A stretch of DNA of 5,165 nt from Treponema sp. GTDB taxonomy: Bacteria > Spirochaetota > Spirochaetia > Treponematales > Breznakiellaceae. The translations under genes and the position numbers were made by a program. This document shows, one piece after another, positions 1-5,165 of the stretch (positions are counted from its first letter, which is position 1; the number at the start of each line of letters is the position of its first letter). A model generated the notes under the pieces. That model did not search any database, was not told where the DNA came from, and saw only the letters and a list, made by a program, of their open reading frames with translations. The stretch covers positions 1 to 5,165 of the forward strand of contig JAIRLQ010000415.1 in the NCBI GenBank assembly GCA_031259345.1. The letters are read 5' to 3'.

Positions 1-2
1 TA

Positions 3-902
3 AAAGAAAAAGCCCTTCCTAATGGAGGAACGCGTCTGATTGCCGTCCGCCCCGGCGAATGTTCCTTCGACGGCAAAGCGCTCAAGGTTTCTTCCCTTAG
101 GGAAATAAAAGGCGATGTAGGGCCCGCTACGGGGAACATAAAATTTTCCGGGGAACTCAGGATATTAGGAAAGGTACTGCCGGGCTTTGCGGTTATAGGC
201 GGGCTTAACGTGATTGTTGCGGGAACTGCCGAGGCAGCGCTTGTTTCCGCGGGCGGCAAGGCAGTAATTTCGGGGGGCATCCGGGGCGGCGGCAAAGGGG
301 TTGTCCGCGCCCGTTCATGTATTGAGGCGGCTTTTTCGGAAAAGGCCACCCTTATGGCAGTGGACGGTATCACGCTGAAAAACGGGGCAGTCCTTTCGTT
401 CATCAAAACAAACGGAAAGTTTACGATAGAAGCCGAAAACGGCAAACTTCTGGGCGGGGTATGTCAGGCCCGGGACGGCATTGACGCGGCGAATATCGGC
501 GCCGAAGGCGGCGGCCGTACGGAAATTTCGTTTGGCCAGGATTATCTTCTTAAAGATCAAATTGGCGCCATGGAAGAAGAAATCAACAAAGTAAAAGTTG
601 AACTTGCCAAAATTGAAGAACGCATTAAAGCCCTGCTTAAAGTGCCCGAAGGCCTCGCAAAAGCCCGGACGGAAAAAGTTAAGCTTTTAAAGCTCCTGGA
701 ACAGTATAATCTAAAAGTTTTTACGTTACGGGAAAAATTTGAGGAACACTACAATTCTCTGGTAACTGTCCGGGGCAGCGTCTATCCGGGGGTGGTTATA
801 GAAAGCCATGACCGGTATTATGAAGTACATCAGACCCGAAGCCGCGTTGTGTTTTATTTTGACAGGGAATCGGGGAGAATAAAAGAGCGGCACCTGGAGT
901 AG
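3..902 (+). CDS. fapA: FapA/DUF342-family protein, 3' part (5' end outside window)
   Basis: This is the C-terminal 299 residues of a FapA (DUF342) protein. The frame is open from the window edge, so the gene starts upstream; the in-frame GTG at 210 lies inside the conserved domain and is not a plausible start. What is seen: a glycine-rich, short-period beta repeat region (visible residues about 35 to 175) with family-like phrases such as GDVGPATGNIKFSG, ISGGIRGGGKG and KLLGGV; then a charged coiled coil (about 180 to 250, rich in E, K and L); then a short beta tail beginning GSVYPGVVIES. This order of beta-repeat domain, coiled coil and VYPGV-type end is typical of the family. FapA is implicated in flagellar assembly or polar localisation in Vibrio; the role in spirochaetes is less defined. 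It ends 9 bases before lgt, so co-transcription is likely. The family call is firm; the flagellar role here is inferred. Confidence 0.85.
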   Translation, partial: KEKALPNGGTRLIAVRPGECSFDGKALKVSSLREIKGDVGPATGNIKFSGELRILGKVLPGFAVIGGLNVIVAGTAEAALVSAGGKAVISGGIRGGGKGVVRARSCIEAAFSEKATLMAVDGITLKNGAVLSFIKTNGKFTIEAENGKLLGGVCQARDGIDAANIGAEGGGRTEISFGQDYLLKDQIGAMEEEINKVKVELAKIEERIKALLKVPEGLAKARTEKVKLLKLLEQYNLKVFTLREKFEEHYNSLVTVRGSVYPGVVIESHDRYYEVHQTRSRVVFYFDRESGRIKERHLE

Positions 903-908
903 AGAGGA
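902..908 (+). promoter_or_regulatory. Ribosome binding site of lgt
   Basis: The purine run GAGAGGA overlaps the last base of the fapA stop codon and lies 3 bases before the ATG at 912. The spacing is somewhat short but the match is good. It supports ATG 912 as the start and suggests coupling to translation of the upstream gene. Confidence 0.6.
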
Positions 909-911
909 ATC

Positions 912-1997
912 ATGCTATTATCAATTAATTTCCCTTCATGGCTAAAACCCGAAATAATTCCTGGTCTTCCCATACGCTGGTATGGGTTGATGTATATTGT
1001 AGCTTTTGCCGTGGCGTTCGTTGTATACCGCCGCCAGGTGCGTGAGCGCCGTTTCCCCATGACAGAGGATGAACTTTCGGGCCTCTTTTTTTGGGGCATT
1101 CTTGCGCTGGTTTTGGGAGCCCGGATTTTTTCTACCATTGTGTACGAGAGCGAAGACAGATATATCAGAGCCCCCTGGCTTGTCTTTTGGCCTTTTAGAA
1201 ACGGCGTTTTTACAGGCTTTCAGGGTATGAGTTACCACGGCGGCGTCATTGGCGGCCTTATTGCCATTCTGGTCTATTCGCATAAAAAGAAATTTGATTA
1301 CCGCGAAACAGGCGATATGTTCGCCGCTTCCATCCCCCTTGGCTACACCTTTGGACGCTTAGGCAATTTTATTAACGGCGAATTATACGGCAGAATTACC
1401 GCGAGCCCCCTGGGGATGATCTTTGCGACCAAAGACGCGCCTCTGCGGGGGGCTATCCTTCCTTCGGATGTAAATTTCGAGGCCATCCGGAACGGTGCGG
1501 AAAGGCTGGGGCTTACGGGCCTTAGCGGGCCGGGGGGCGCCCTCAGTTTTCCGCGCCATCCGTCCCAGCTTTACGAAGCCCTTTTTGAAGGGGTATTTCT
1601 TTGGGCTGTAATTTGGTTTTTCAGAAACCGAAAACCCTTTAAAGGGTTTTTGATTTCCCTCTACCTTATGGGTTACGGCCTTGTCCGTTTTTTCATTGAA
1701 TACTTTCGGGAGCCCGATGCCGATTTGGGGTACCGTATCCAGTTGGTAAAAAATGATTTACCCCCGGCGCTTGCGCATCCGCTCTTGTGTTTTTCTACCG
1801 GGCAAATTCTTTGTTTTATAATGATTGTCGCCGGCATTGTCTGGGCTGTTGTCGCGTCGCGCCTTCCCCACCGTGAAGCGATACGCCTTTATCTATCAAC
1901 GGAAGAAATGCGGGTTTCCGCGGCGGAAGAAAGAATGGAAGAAAAAAAAGAGAACAGAAAAAACCGCCGCCGTCTCCGGGGGAAATTGAGGAAATAA
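912..1997 (+). CDS. lgt: Prolipoprotein diacylglyceryl transferase
   Basis: Lgt transfers diacylglyceryl from phosphatidylglycerol to the lipobox cysteine of prolipoproteins, the first step of lipoprotein maturation, in the inner membrane. Seen in the 361-residue product: an N-terminal IRWYGLMY segment (21 to 28); the HGGVIGG motif (109 to 115); the Lgt signature GRLGNFINGELYGR (148 to 161), where R149, N152 and E157 match the essential Arg143, Asn146 and Glu151 of E. coli Lgt; RHPSQLYEA (215 to 223); and R259-x3-E263, matching E. coli Arg239/Glu243. About seven hydrophobic segments are visible. It is longer than the E. coli protein (291 residues) because of an extra loop at about 172 to 214 and a highly charged, basic C-terminal tail (about 335 to 361). 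The start at 912 has a ribosome binding site. The stop codon directly abuts thrC. All key residues are present, so activity is expected. Confidence 0.97.
   Translation: MLLSINFPSWLKPEIIPGLPIRWYGLMYIVAFAVAFVVYRRQVRERRFPMTEDELSGLFFWGILALVLGARIFSTIVYESEDRYIRAPWLVFWPFRNGVFTGFQGMSYHGGVIGGLIAILVYSHKKKFDYRETGDMFAASIPLGYTFGRLGNFINGELYGRITASPLGMIFATKDAPLRGAILPSDVNFEAIRNGAERLGLTGLSGPGGALSFPRHPSQLYEALFEGVFLWAVIWFFRNRKPFKGFLISLYLMGYGLVRFFIEYFREPDADLGYRIQLVKNDLPPALAHPLLCFSTGQILCFIMIVAGIVWAVVASRLPHREAIRLYLSTEEMRVSAAEERMEEKKENRKNRRRLRGKLRK
1631..1650. other. Perfect 20-base palindrome inside lgt
   Basis: AAAACCCTTT is followed directly by its reverse complement AAAGGGTTTT. As RNA it could form an 8-pair stem with a UUAA loop, with a further U just after it. 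It encodes the KPFKGF region of Lgt (residues about 241 to 246), between two membrane segments, so it may only reflect codon choice. The stem has just three G-C pairs, so terminator activity would be weak. Confidence 0.5.
1988..1992 (+). promoter_or_regulatory. Ribosome binding site of thrC
   Basis: GAGGA lies within the last codons of lgt, 5 bases before the thrC ATG at 1998. Together with the TAA-ATG junction (no gap), it fixes the thrC start and implies that thrC translation is coupled to lgt. Confidence 0.7.
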
Positions 1998-3365
1998 ATG
2001 CGTTATTACAGTACTCGGAACAAAAAAGAAGCGGTAACTTTTGCCGCCGCCGCCCTTTCGGGGCTTGCCCCAGACGGCGGCCTTTATATCCCCGCAGAAA
2101 TTCCGGAATATCCGGCGGCGGTAAAATCATCCCTGGGCTCAATGGCGTACCCGGATATTGCCTTCGAGACCATTAAGCCCTGGGTGGACCGGGAAATCCC
2201 CGGTAGTGCGCTTGAAGAAATCGTACACCATGCCTATCCCTTTACCGCGCCTCTGGTAGGAGTTGGTAACAGGCTGGTGCTGGAACTTTTTCATGGGCCT
2301 ACCGCGGCTTTTAAAGATTTTGGCGCGCGCTTTATGGCCCGCGCTTTTTCGTACCTCAGGCGTAACGAAGACCGGCCTCTTAAAATTTTGGTAGCCACTT
2401 CGGGGGATACAGGGGGCGCGGTGGCCGACGGCTTCTTTGGCGTCGAAGGCATCAGCGTTACGGTACTTTATCCCAGGGGGCGGGTCTCGCCCTTGCAGGA
2501 GCGGCAGATTGCGGGCCTGGGCGGCAACATCAGCGCCATCGCCGTAGAGGGCAGCTTTGATGATTGTCAGCGTCTGGTAAAAGAGGCTTTTGGCGACGAA
2601 TCTTTACGCAAACGTCTGGAACTTTCGTCAGCCAATTCAATCAACATTTCCCGGCTTGTCCCCCAGGCGGTGTATTACGCCGCCGCCGCCGGACGCGCCC
2701 TTGCGGGAAAGCTTGATCCCGATGGCGAAGCGACTCCCCGGGCCCATCCGCCTGGCCGCCCATTGGGCGAGGAAAACTTTATATTGCGGCCCGGCGTTCC
2801 TGTTACGCTTTGTGTGCCTTCGGGCAATTTTGGGAATTTAACTGCCGGGCTTTATGCCTATAAAATGGGCGCCCCCATCGCGCGCTTTATCGCCGCCACC
2901 AACATCAATAAAACAGTGCCGGATTATCTTGAGTCGGGGGAGTACAAGGCGCGGCTTTCTCAGGCTACTTTGTCTAACGCAATGGATGTAGGCGCGCCCA
3001 GTAACTTCGAGCGCATGGCTGCCCATTTTTCACTGGAAGAAATGCGCGGCCTTATTCTGGGGGCACACATTAACGATGAAGAAACCCGTGAAACCATTGC
3101 CGCACTTCATTCCGCCTGGGGCTATTTTTTAGACCCCCACACCGCGGTGGGCTGGAAGGCAGCGGACAAGCTTGTCCGGGCAGGCAGGCTTAAGGATGAT
3201 CCCCTGGCGGTTCTTTCAACGGCTCACCCCGCCAAGTTTGCCGAAACCGTGGAGCCCCTGACAGGCGCCGTCCCTGTTCCGGCTTCGTTAAAAGAAACAA
3301 TGAAACGGCAGCCTAACGCCGCCGTGATACCGCCGGAACTTGAAGCTTTGAAAGCGTTATTATAG
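1998..3365 (+). CDS. thrC: Threonine synthase
   Basis: ThrC converts O-phospho-L-homoserine to L-threonine and phosphate using pyridoxal phosphate; it is cytosolic and is the final step of threonine synthesis. The 455-residue product shows a family N-terminus (YYSTRNKK, then GLAPDGGLYIP at 22 to 32); ELFHGPTAAFKDFG (96 to 109), where K106 is the expected PLP-binding lysine (Lys107 in E. coli); the phosphate-cup region ATSGDTGGA (133 to 141); SSANSINISRL (210 to 220); PSGNFGN (274 to 280); TNINKTVPDYL (301 to 311); and STAHPAKF (407 to 414). It belongs to the E. coli-like type (428 residues) rather than the shorter Bacillus-like type. A proline-, glycine- and charge-rich insert at about 236 to 264 explains most of the extra length. 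It starts directly after the lgt stop and ends 9 bases before ychJ. No threonine attenuator leader is visible, as expected for an internal operon gene. Confidence 0.97.
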   Translation: MRYYSTRNKKEAVTFAAAALSGLAPDGGLYIPAEIPEYPAAVKSSLGSMAYPDIAFETIKPWVDREIPGSALEEIVHHAYPFTAPLVGVGNRLVLELFHGPTAAFKDFGARFMARAFSYLRRNEDRPLKILVATSGDTGGAVADGFFGVEGISVTVLYPRGRVSPLQERQIAGLGGNISAIAVEGSFDDCQRLVKEAFGDESLRKRLELSSANSINISRLVPQAVYYAAAAGRALAGKLDPDGEATPRAHPPGRPLGEENFILRPGVPVTLCVPSGNFGNLTAGLYAYKMGAPIARFIAATNINKTVPDYLESGEYKARLSQATLSNAMDVGAPSNFERMAAHFSLEEMRGLILGAHINDEETRETIAALHSAWGYFLDPHTAVGWKAADKLVRAGRLKDDPLAVLSTAHPAKFAETVEPLTGAVPVPASLKETMKRQPNAAVIPPELEALKALL

Positions 3366-3368
3366 GAG
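3364..3368 (+). promoter_or_regulatory. Ribosome binding site of the ychJ-like gene
   Basis: AGGAG overlaps the thrC stop codon and ends 6 bases before ATG 3375. It selects this start over the out-of-frame ATG at 3371. Confidence 0.7.
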
Positions 3369-3374
3369 ATATGT

Positions 3375-3866
3375 ATGAAGAGTTGTCCTTGTGGTTCAGG
3401 GTTGGATTATGCCGCCTGCTGCGAGCCTTATATCAGCGGGACGCAAAAAGCCCCCACTGCCGAAGCCCTAATGCGCAGCCGCTACAGCGCCTATGTAACG
3501 CATGCCATTCCCTATATCCTTAATACCTGCGACAGGGAAGCGAACGACTCTATAGACGAAAAACAAACCCGGGCTTGGAGCGAACGATCCGCATGGCTTG
3601 GCCTTAAAATTATTTCTGTAAGTTCCGGCGGGGCCGGCGATACAGAAGGCACCGTTGAGTTTGAGGCATCCTATGAAAAGGACGGCCTTAGGGACATACA
3701 CCACGAAAAGGCCCGCTTTAAAAAGAAAAACGGCATCTGGCTGTATATTGACGGCGACATTGTGCCCAAAACCGTGTTCCGCACCGGCCCCAAAGTAGGC
3801 CGCAACGATCCCTGCCCCTGCGGTTCGGGTAAAAAGTATAAACACTGCTGCGGAAAACAGGCATAG
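3375..3866 (+). CDS. ychJ: YchJ/UPF0225-family protein with two SEC-C motifs
   Basis: A 163-residue protein with cysteine-rich SEC-C motifs at both ends and a central domain. The N-terminal motif is CPCGSGLDYAACC (4 to 16); the C-terminal motif is NDPCPCGSGKKYKHCC (144 to 159), with C147, C149, C158 and the adjacent C159 available for metal binding. SEC-C motifs of this form bind zinc in SecA. The centre (about 28 to 135) includes PTAEALMRSRYSAYV and a later FEASYEKDG stretch, matching the YchJ-type NTF2-like fold. Length and order match E. coli YchJ closely, so the protein looks complete. The biochemical role of the family is not established; zinc binding is inferred from the cysteines. It sits 9 bases after thrC and 15 bases before the transporter gene, which suggests co-transcription but says little about function. 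Confidence 0.92.
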   Translation: MKSCPCGSGLDYAACCEPYISGTQKAPTAEALMRSRYSAYVTHAIPYILNTCDREANDSIDEKQTRAWSERSAWLGLKIISVSSGGAGDTEGTVEFEASYEKDGLRDIHHEKARFKKKNGIWLYIDGDIVPKTVFRTGPKVGRNDPCPCGSGKKYKHCCGKQA

Positions 3867-3881
3867 CGGCGATACAAAAAT

Positions 3882-4754
3882 ATGTCTGAAAAGTTAAAGG
3901 CAGTTTTGGCCGCTATCGCCTGCGTATTTTTTTGGGGCTTTTCATTTGTTTCATCAAAAATCGCGCTTGGCGCATTCCCGCCCATGACCCTCGGCCTTTT
4001 CCGCTTTGCCATGGCCGTGGGGTTTTTGTTTATTATCAAGCGGCGCCTGGTCCCAAACGAAAAGCTGGACAAAAGAGATATACCCTTGCTGGTTTTTTCG
4101 GGGTTGGCAGGCGACACGTTCTATTTTTTTTGCGAGAACAACGGCCTTTATCTCCTGCCCGCTTCGGAAGCTGCCATTATCACCGCGTCAATTCCCGTCT
4201 TAACGTTGTTTGTTGACAAACTAACAAAAAAAGCGGGCAAAACAGGCTTTCGCAGGTGGTTCGGCGCGGCGGTCTCGATGGCGGGCGTATGGCTTGTGGC
4301 GCAGGTATCGTTCAGCATGTCCGGCAGTATCACCGGGTATCTCTATCTGGCAGGATCGGCGCTGTGCTGGGTAGTCTACAGTTTTCTAACCCGCCCGCTG
4401 TTTGAACGGGGGCGCAGTAACATCTATGTAGTTTTCTGGCAGTGTACGGCAGGCCTTGCGGGCTTCCTGCCTTTCGCCCTTTTTGAAAAGCCTGTCTGGC
4501 AGGCGGTCAATGCCGCCGTGATCCTGCACACAGTCTTTCTGGGCGTCTTCTGTTCTGCGCTGGCCTATCTTTTTTATGCCCGTGCAATCAAAACCCTGGG
4601 CGTGTCCGCGGCAGCCGTGTTCATCAACTTTATACCGGTAATTACCGTAGTATCGGGCATCTTTGTACTTCACGAATGGCTGGCCCCCCTGCAATGGCTG
4701 GGCGCCGCCGTTACGCTGGCCGGTGTCTGCCTTGTAATGATACACGCAAAATAA
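3882..4754 (+). CDS. EamA-family (DMT superfamily) transporter
   Basis: An inner-membrane transporter of 290 residues with ten predicted helices in two EamA repeats (about 7 to 139 and 151 to 287). Seen: an N-terminal helix with FFWGFSFVSSKIAL, typical of the first EamA repeat; LLPASEAAIITASIPVLTLFVDKL (about 91 to 114, helix 4 and its flank); in the second repeat LCWVVYSFLTRPL, the FLGVFCSALAYLFYARAI segment (helix 8), and INFIPVITVVSGIFVLHEWL (helix 9), ending with a last helix and a short HAK tail. This is the usual full length. The family moves amino acids, metabolites or drugs, and the substrate cannot be read from the sequence. E. coli RhtA (threonine/homoserine export) is in the same family, so proximity to thrC is suggestive only. 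ATG 3882 lacks a clear ribosome binding site (only weak GGCGA upstream), but the protein begins naturally there. It ends with tandem stops TAA TAG, where a tandem repeat array begins. Confidence 0.92.
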   Translation: MSEKLKAVLAAIACVFFWGFSFVSSKIALGAFPPMTLGLFRFAMAVGFLFIIKRRLVPNEKLDKRDIPLLVFSGLAGDTFYFFCENNGLYLLPASEAAIITASIPVLTLFVDKLTKKAGKTGFRRWFGAAVSMAGVWLVAQVSFSMSGSITGYLYLAGSALCWVVYSFLTRPLFERGRSNIYVVFWQCTAGLAGFLPFALFEKPVWQAVNAAVILHTVFLGVFCSALAYLFYARAIKTLGVSAAAVFINFIPVITVVSGIFVLHEWLAPLQWLGAAVTLAGVCLVMIHAK

Positions 4755-4756
4755 TA

Positions 4757-5008
4757 GAGACCCGATAATTACTCTCTAAATAGAATTATCCTCCCTCAGA
4801 GACCCGATAATTCTACTCTGAACAGAATTATCCTCCCTCGGAGACCCGATAATTCTGCTCTAAATAGAATTATTCTCTCTCGGAGACCCGATAATTCTAC
4901 TCTGAACAGAATTATCCTCCCTCAGAGACCCGATAATTCTACTCTAAATAGAATTATCCTCCCTCAGAGAGCCGATAATTCCCCTCGGAACAGAACACGT
5001 TCCCCTCA
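4757..5008. repeat. Tandem array of 42-base units (six copies, the last transitional)
   Basis: Copies begin at 4757, 4799, 4841, 4883, 4925 and 4967, exactly 42 bases apart with no insertion or deletion. Each of the first five begins GAGACCCGATAATT and ends near AGAATTATCCTCCCTC, with a few substitutions. Copies 2 and 4 differ only in the last base; copies 3 and 5 share a CTCTAAAT variant where copies 2 and 4 have CTCTGAAC; copy 1 differs around 4771 to 4775. Copy 6 keeps GAGA-CCGATAATT at its left but then turns into the 21-base pattern, marking the junction. Both halves of the unit share a CTC near their end and align with the 21-base unit. No gene is recognised here. The array starts within 3 bases of the transporter stop codon, so it probably forms the 3' untranslated part of the operon transcript, unless a terminator outside view intervenes. 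Confidence 0.95.
4764..4958. other. Inverted repeat in each of the five 42-base units
   Basis: Each unit holds GATAATTCT, nine bases, then AGAATTATC. The pairs lie at 4764-4790 (one mismatch region), 4806-4832 (perfect 9+9), 4848-4874 (outer pair G with T, allowed as G-U in RNA), 4890-4916 (perfect) and 4932-4958 (perfect). Transcription of either strand would give a row of evenly spaced AU-rich hairpins. There is no T-run after the stems, so they do not look like standard intrinsic terminators. Confidence 0.75.
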
Positions 5009-5165
5009 AAACAGAACGCGTTCCCCTCAAAACAGAACGAGTTCTACTCTGAACAGAACGCGTTCCCCTCAGAACAGAACGCGTTCCCCTCGGAATAGAA
5101 CGAGTTCTACTCAGAACAGAACGAGTTCTACTCAGAATATAACGAGTTCCCCTCGGAACAGAACC
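4979..5165. repeat. Tandem array of 21-base units, continuing past the window edge
   Basis: Units begin with TTC at 4979, 5000, 5021, 5042, 5063, 5084, 5105 and 5126, with a ninth from 5147 cut by the edge; spacing is exactly 21 throughout. The unit has two parts: TTCCCCTC or TTCTACTC followed by a variable base pair, then AACAGAACNNG, where NN is mostly CG or GA-like. Between neighbouring units lies GAAC-NN-GTTC, which is a perfect 10-base palindrome where NN is CG (5014, 5056, 5077). Period, base order and phase match half of the 42-base unit, so the two arrays have a common origin. The first unit overlaps the transitional 42-base copy. No promoter or gene is seen, and the full extent is unknown. 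Confidence 0.95.

Noticed and set aside
210..902. GTG at 210 as the start of the first gene
   Set aside because: The frame is open to the window edge and codons 3 to 209 already encode conserved DUF342 sequence, so the real start lies outside.
3371..3373. ATG at 3371 as an alternative start for the ychJ-like gene
   Set aside because: It is out of frame with the conserved protein and lies too close to the ribosome binding site; ATG 3375 gives the full N-terminal SEC-C motif.
3468..4117. Long minus-strand open frames opposite ychJ and the transporter gene (and similar ones elsewhere)
   Set aside because: They lie wholly antisense to well-supported genes, show no recognisable family motifs, and are expected shadows of the codon usage.
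4764..4790. Intrinsic terminator for the operon in the first repeat unit
   Set aside because: The stem is AU-rich with a mismatch and is not followed by a T-run; the same hairpin recurs many times. It may affect the 3' end, but I cannot call it a terminator.
4757..5165. Possible CRISPR array
   Set aside because: There are no unique spacers: every base of the 42- or 21-base period repeats. Unit length and lack of variable sequence do not fit CRISPR, and no cas gene is present.
4944..5165. Minus-strand coding region ending at the TAG at 4944-4946
   Set aside because: It is open for 74 codons only because of the repeat period; no ribosome binding site or non-repetitive coding sequence is visible. 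It is kept only as a possibility under the open-frame finding.

Overview
The window looks like a chromosomal segment of a spirochaete, most likely a Treponema-type organism. This rests on the gene families, the roughly balanced base composition, and a long Lgt with an extra loop and basic tail. It is an inference from gene content, not a species identification.

Layout: positions 3 to 4754 hold five plus-strand genes packed almost without gaps. They are the 3' part of a FapA/DUF342 gene, then lgt (prolipoprotein diacylglyceryl transferase), thrC (threonine synthase), a YchJ-family SEC-C protein, and a ten-helix EamA/DMT transporter. The gaps are 9, 0, 9 and 15 bases, so a single polycistronic transcript is likely. 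No internal promoter or convincing intrinsic terminator was seen between genes. lgt, thrC and ychJ each have a purine-rich ribosome binding site at the end of the preceding gene, which favours translational coupling. The first gene is cut by the left edge.

The genes do not form one obvious pathway. FapA relates to flagellar assembly or localisation, Lgt to lipoprotein maturation at the inner membrane, ThrC to the last step of threonine synthesis, and YchJ is a small putative metal-binding protein. EamA proteins are small-molecule exporters or importers; the family includes the threonine/homoserine exporter RhtA, so a link to ThrC is possible but unproven.

From 4757 to the right edge (5165) there is no recognisable gene. 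Instead there is a strictly periodic tandem array beginning right after the tandem stop TAATAG of the transporter gene. The left part has 42-base units (five full copies and one transitional copy). The right part has 21-base units (eight full copies and one cut by the edge). The two halves of the 42-base unit each resemble the 21-base unit, so this is a higher-order repeat made by period doubling. Both unit types carry inverted repeats, and the whole array is stop-free in one plus frame although it has no usual start codon. This array is the most unusual thing in the window.
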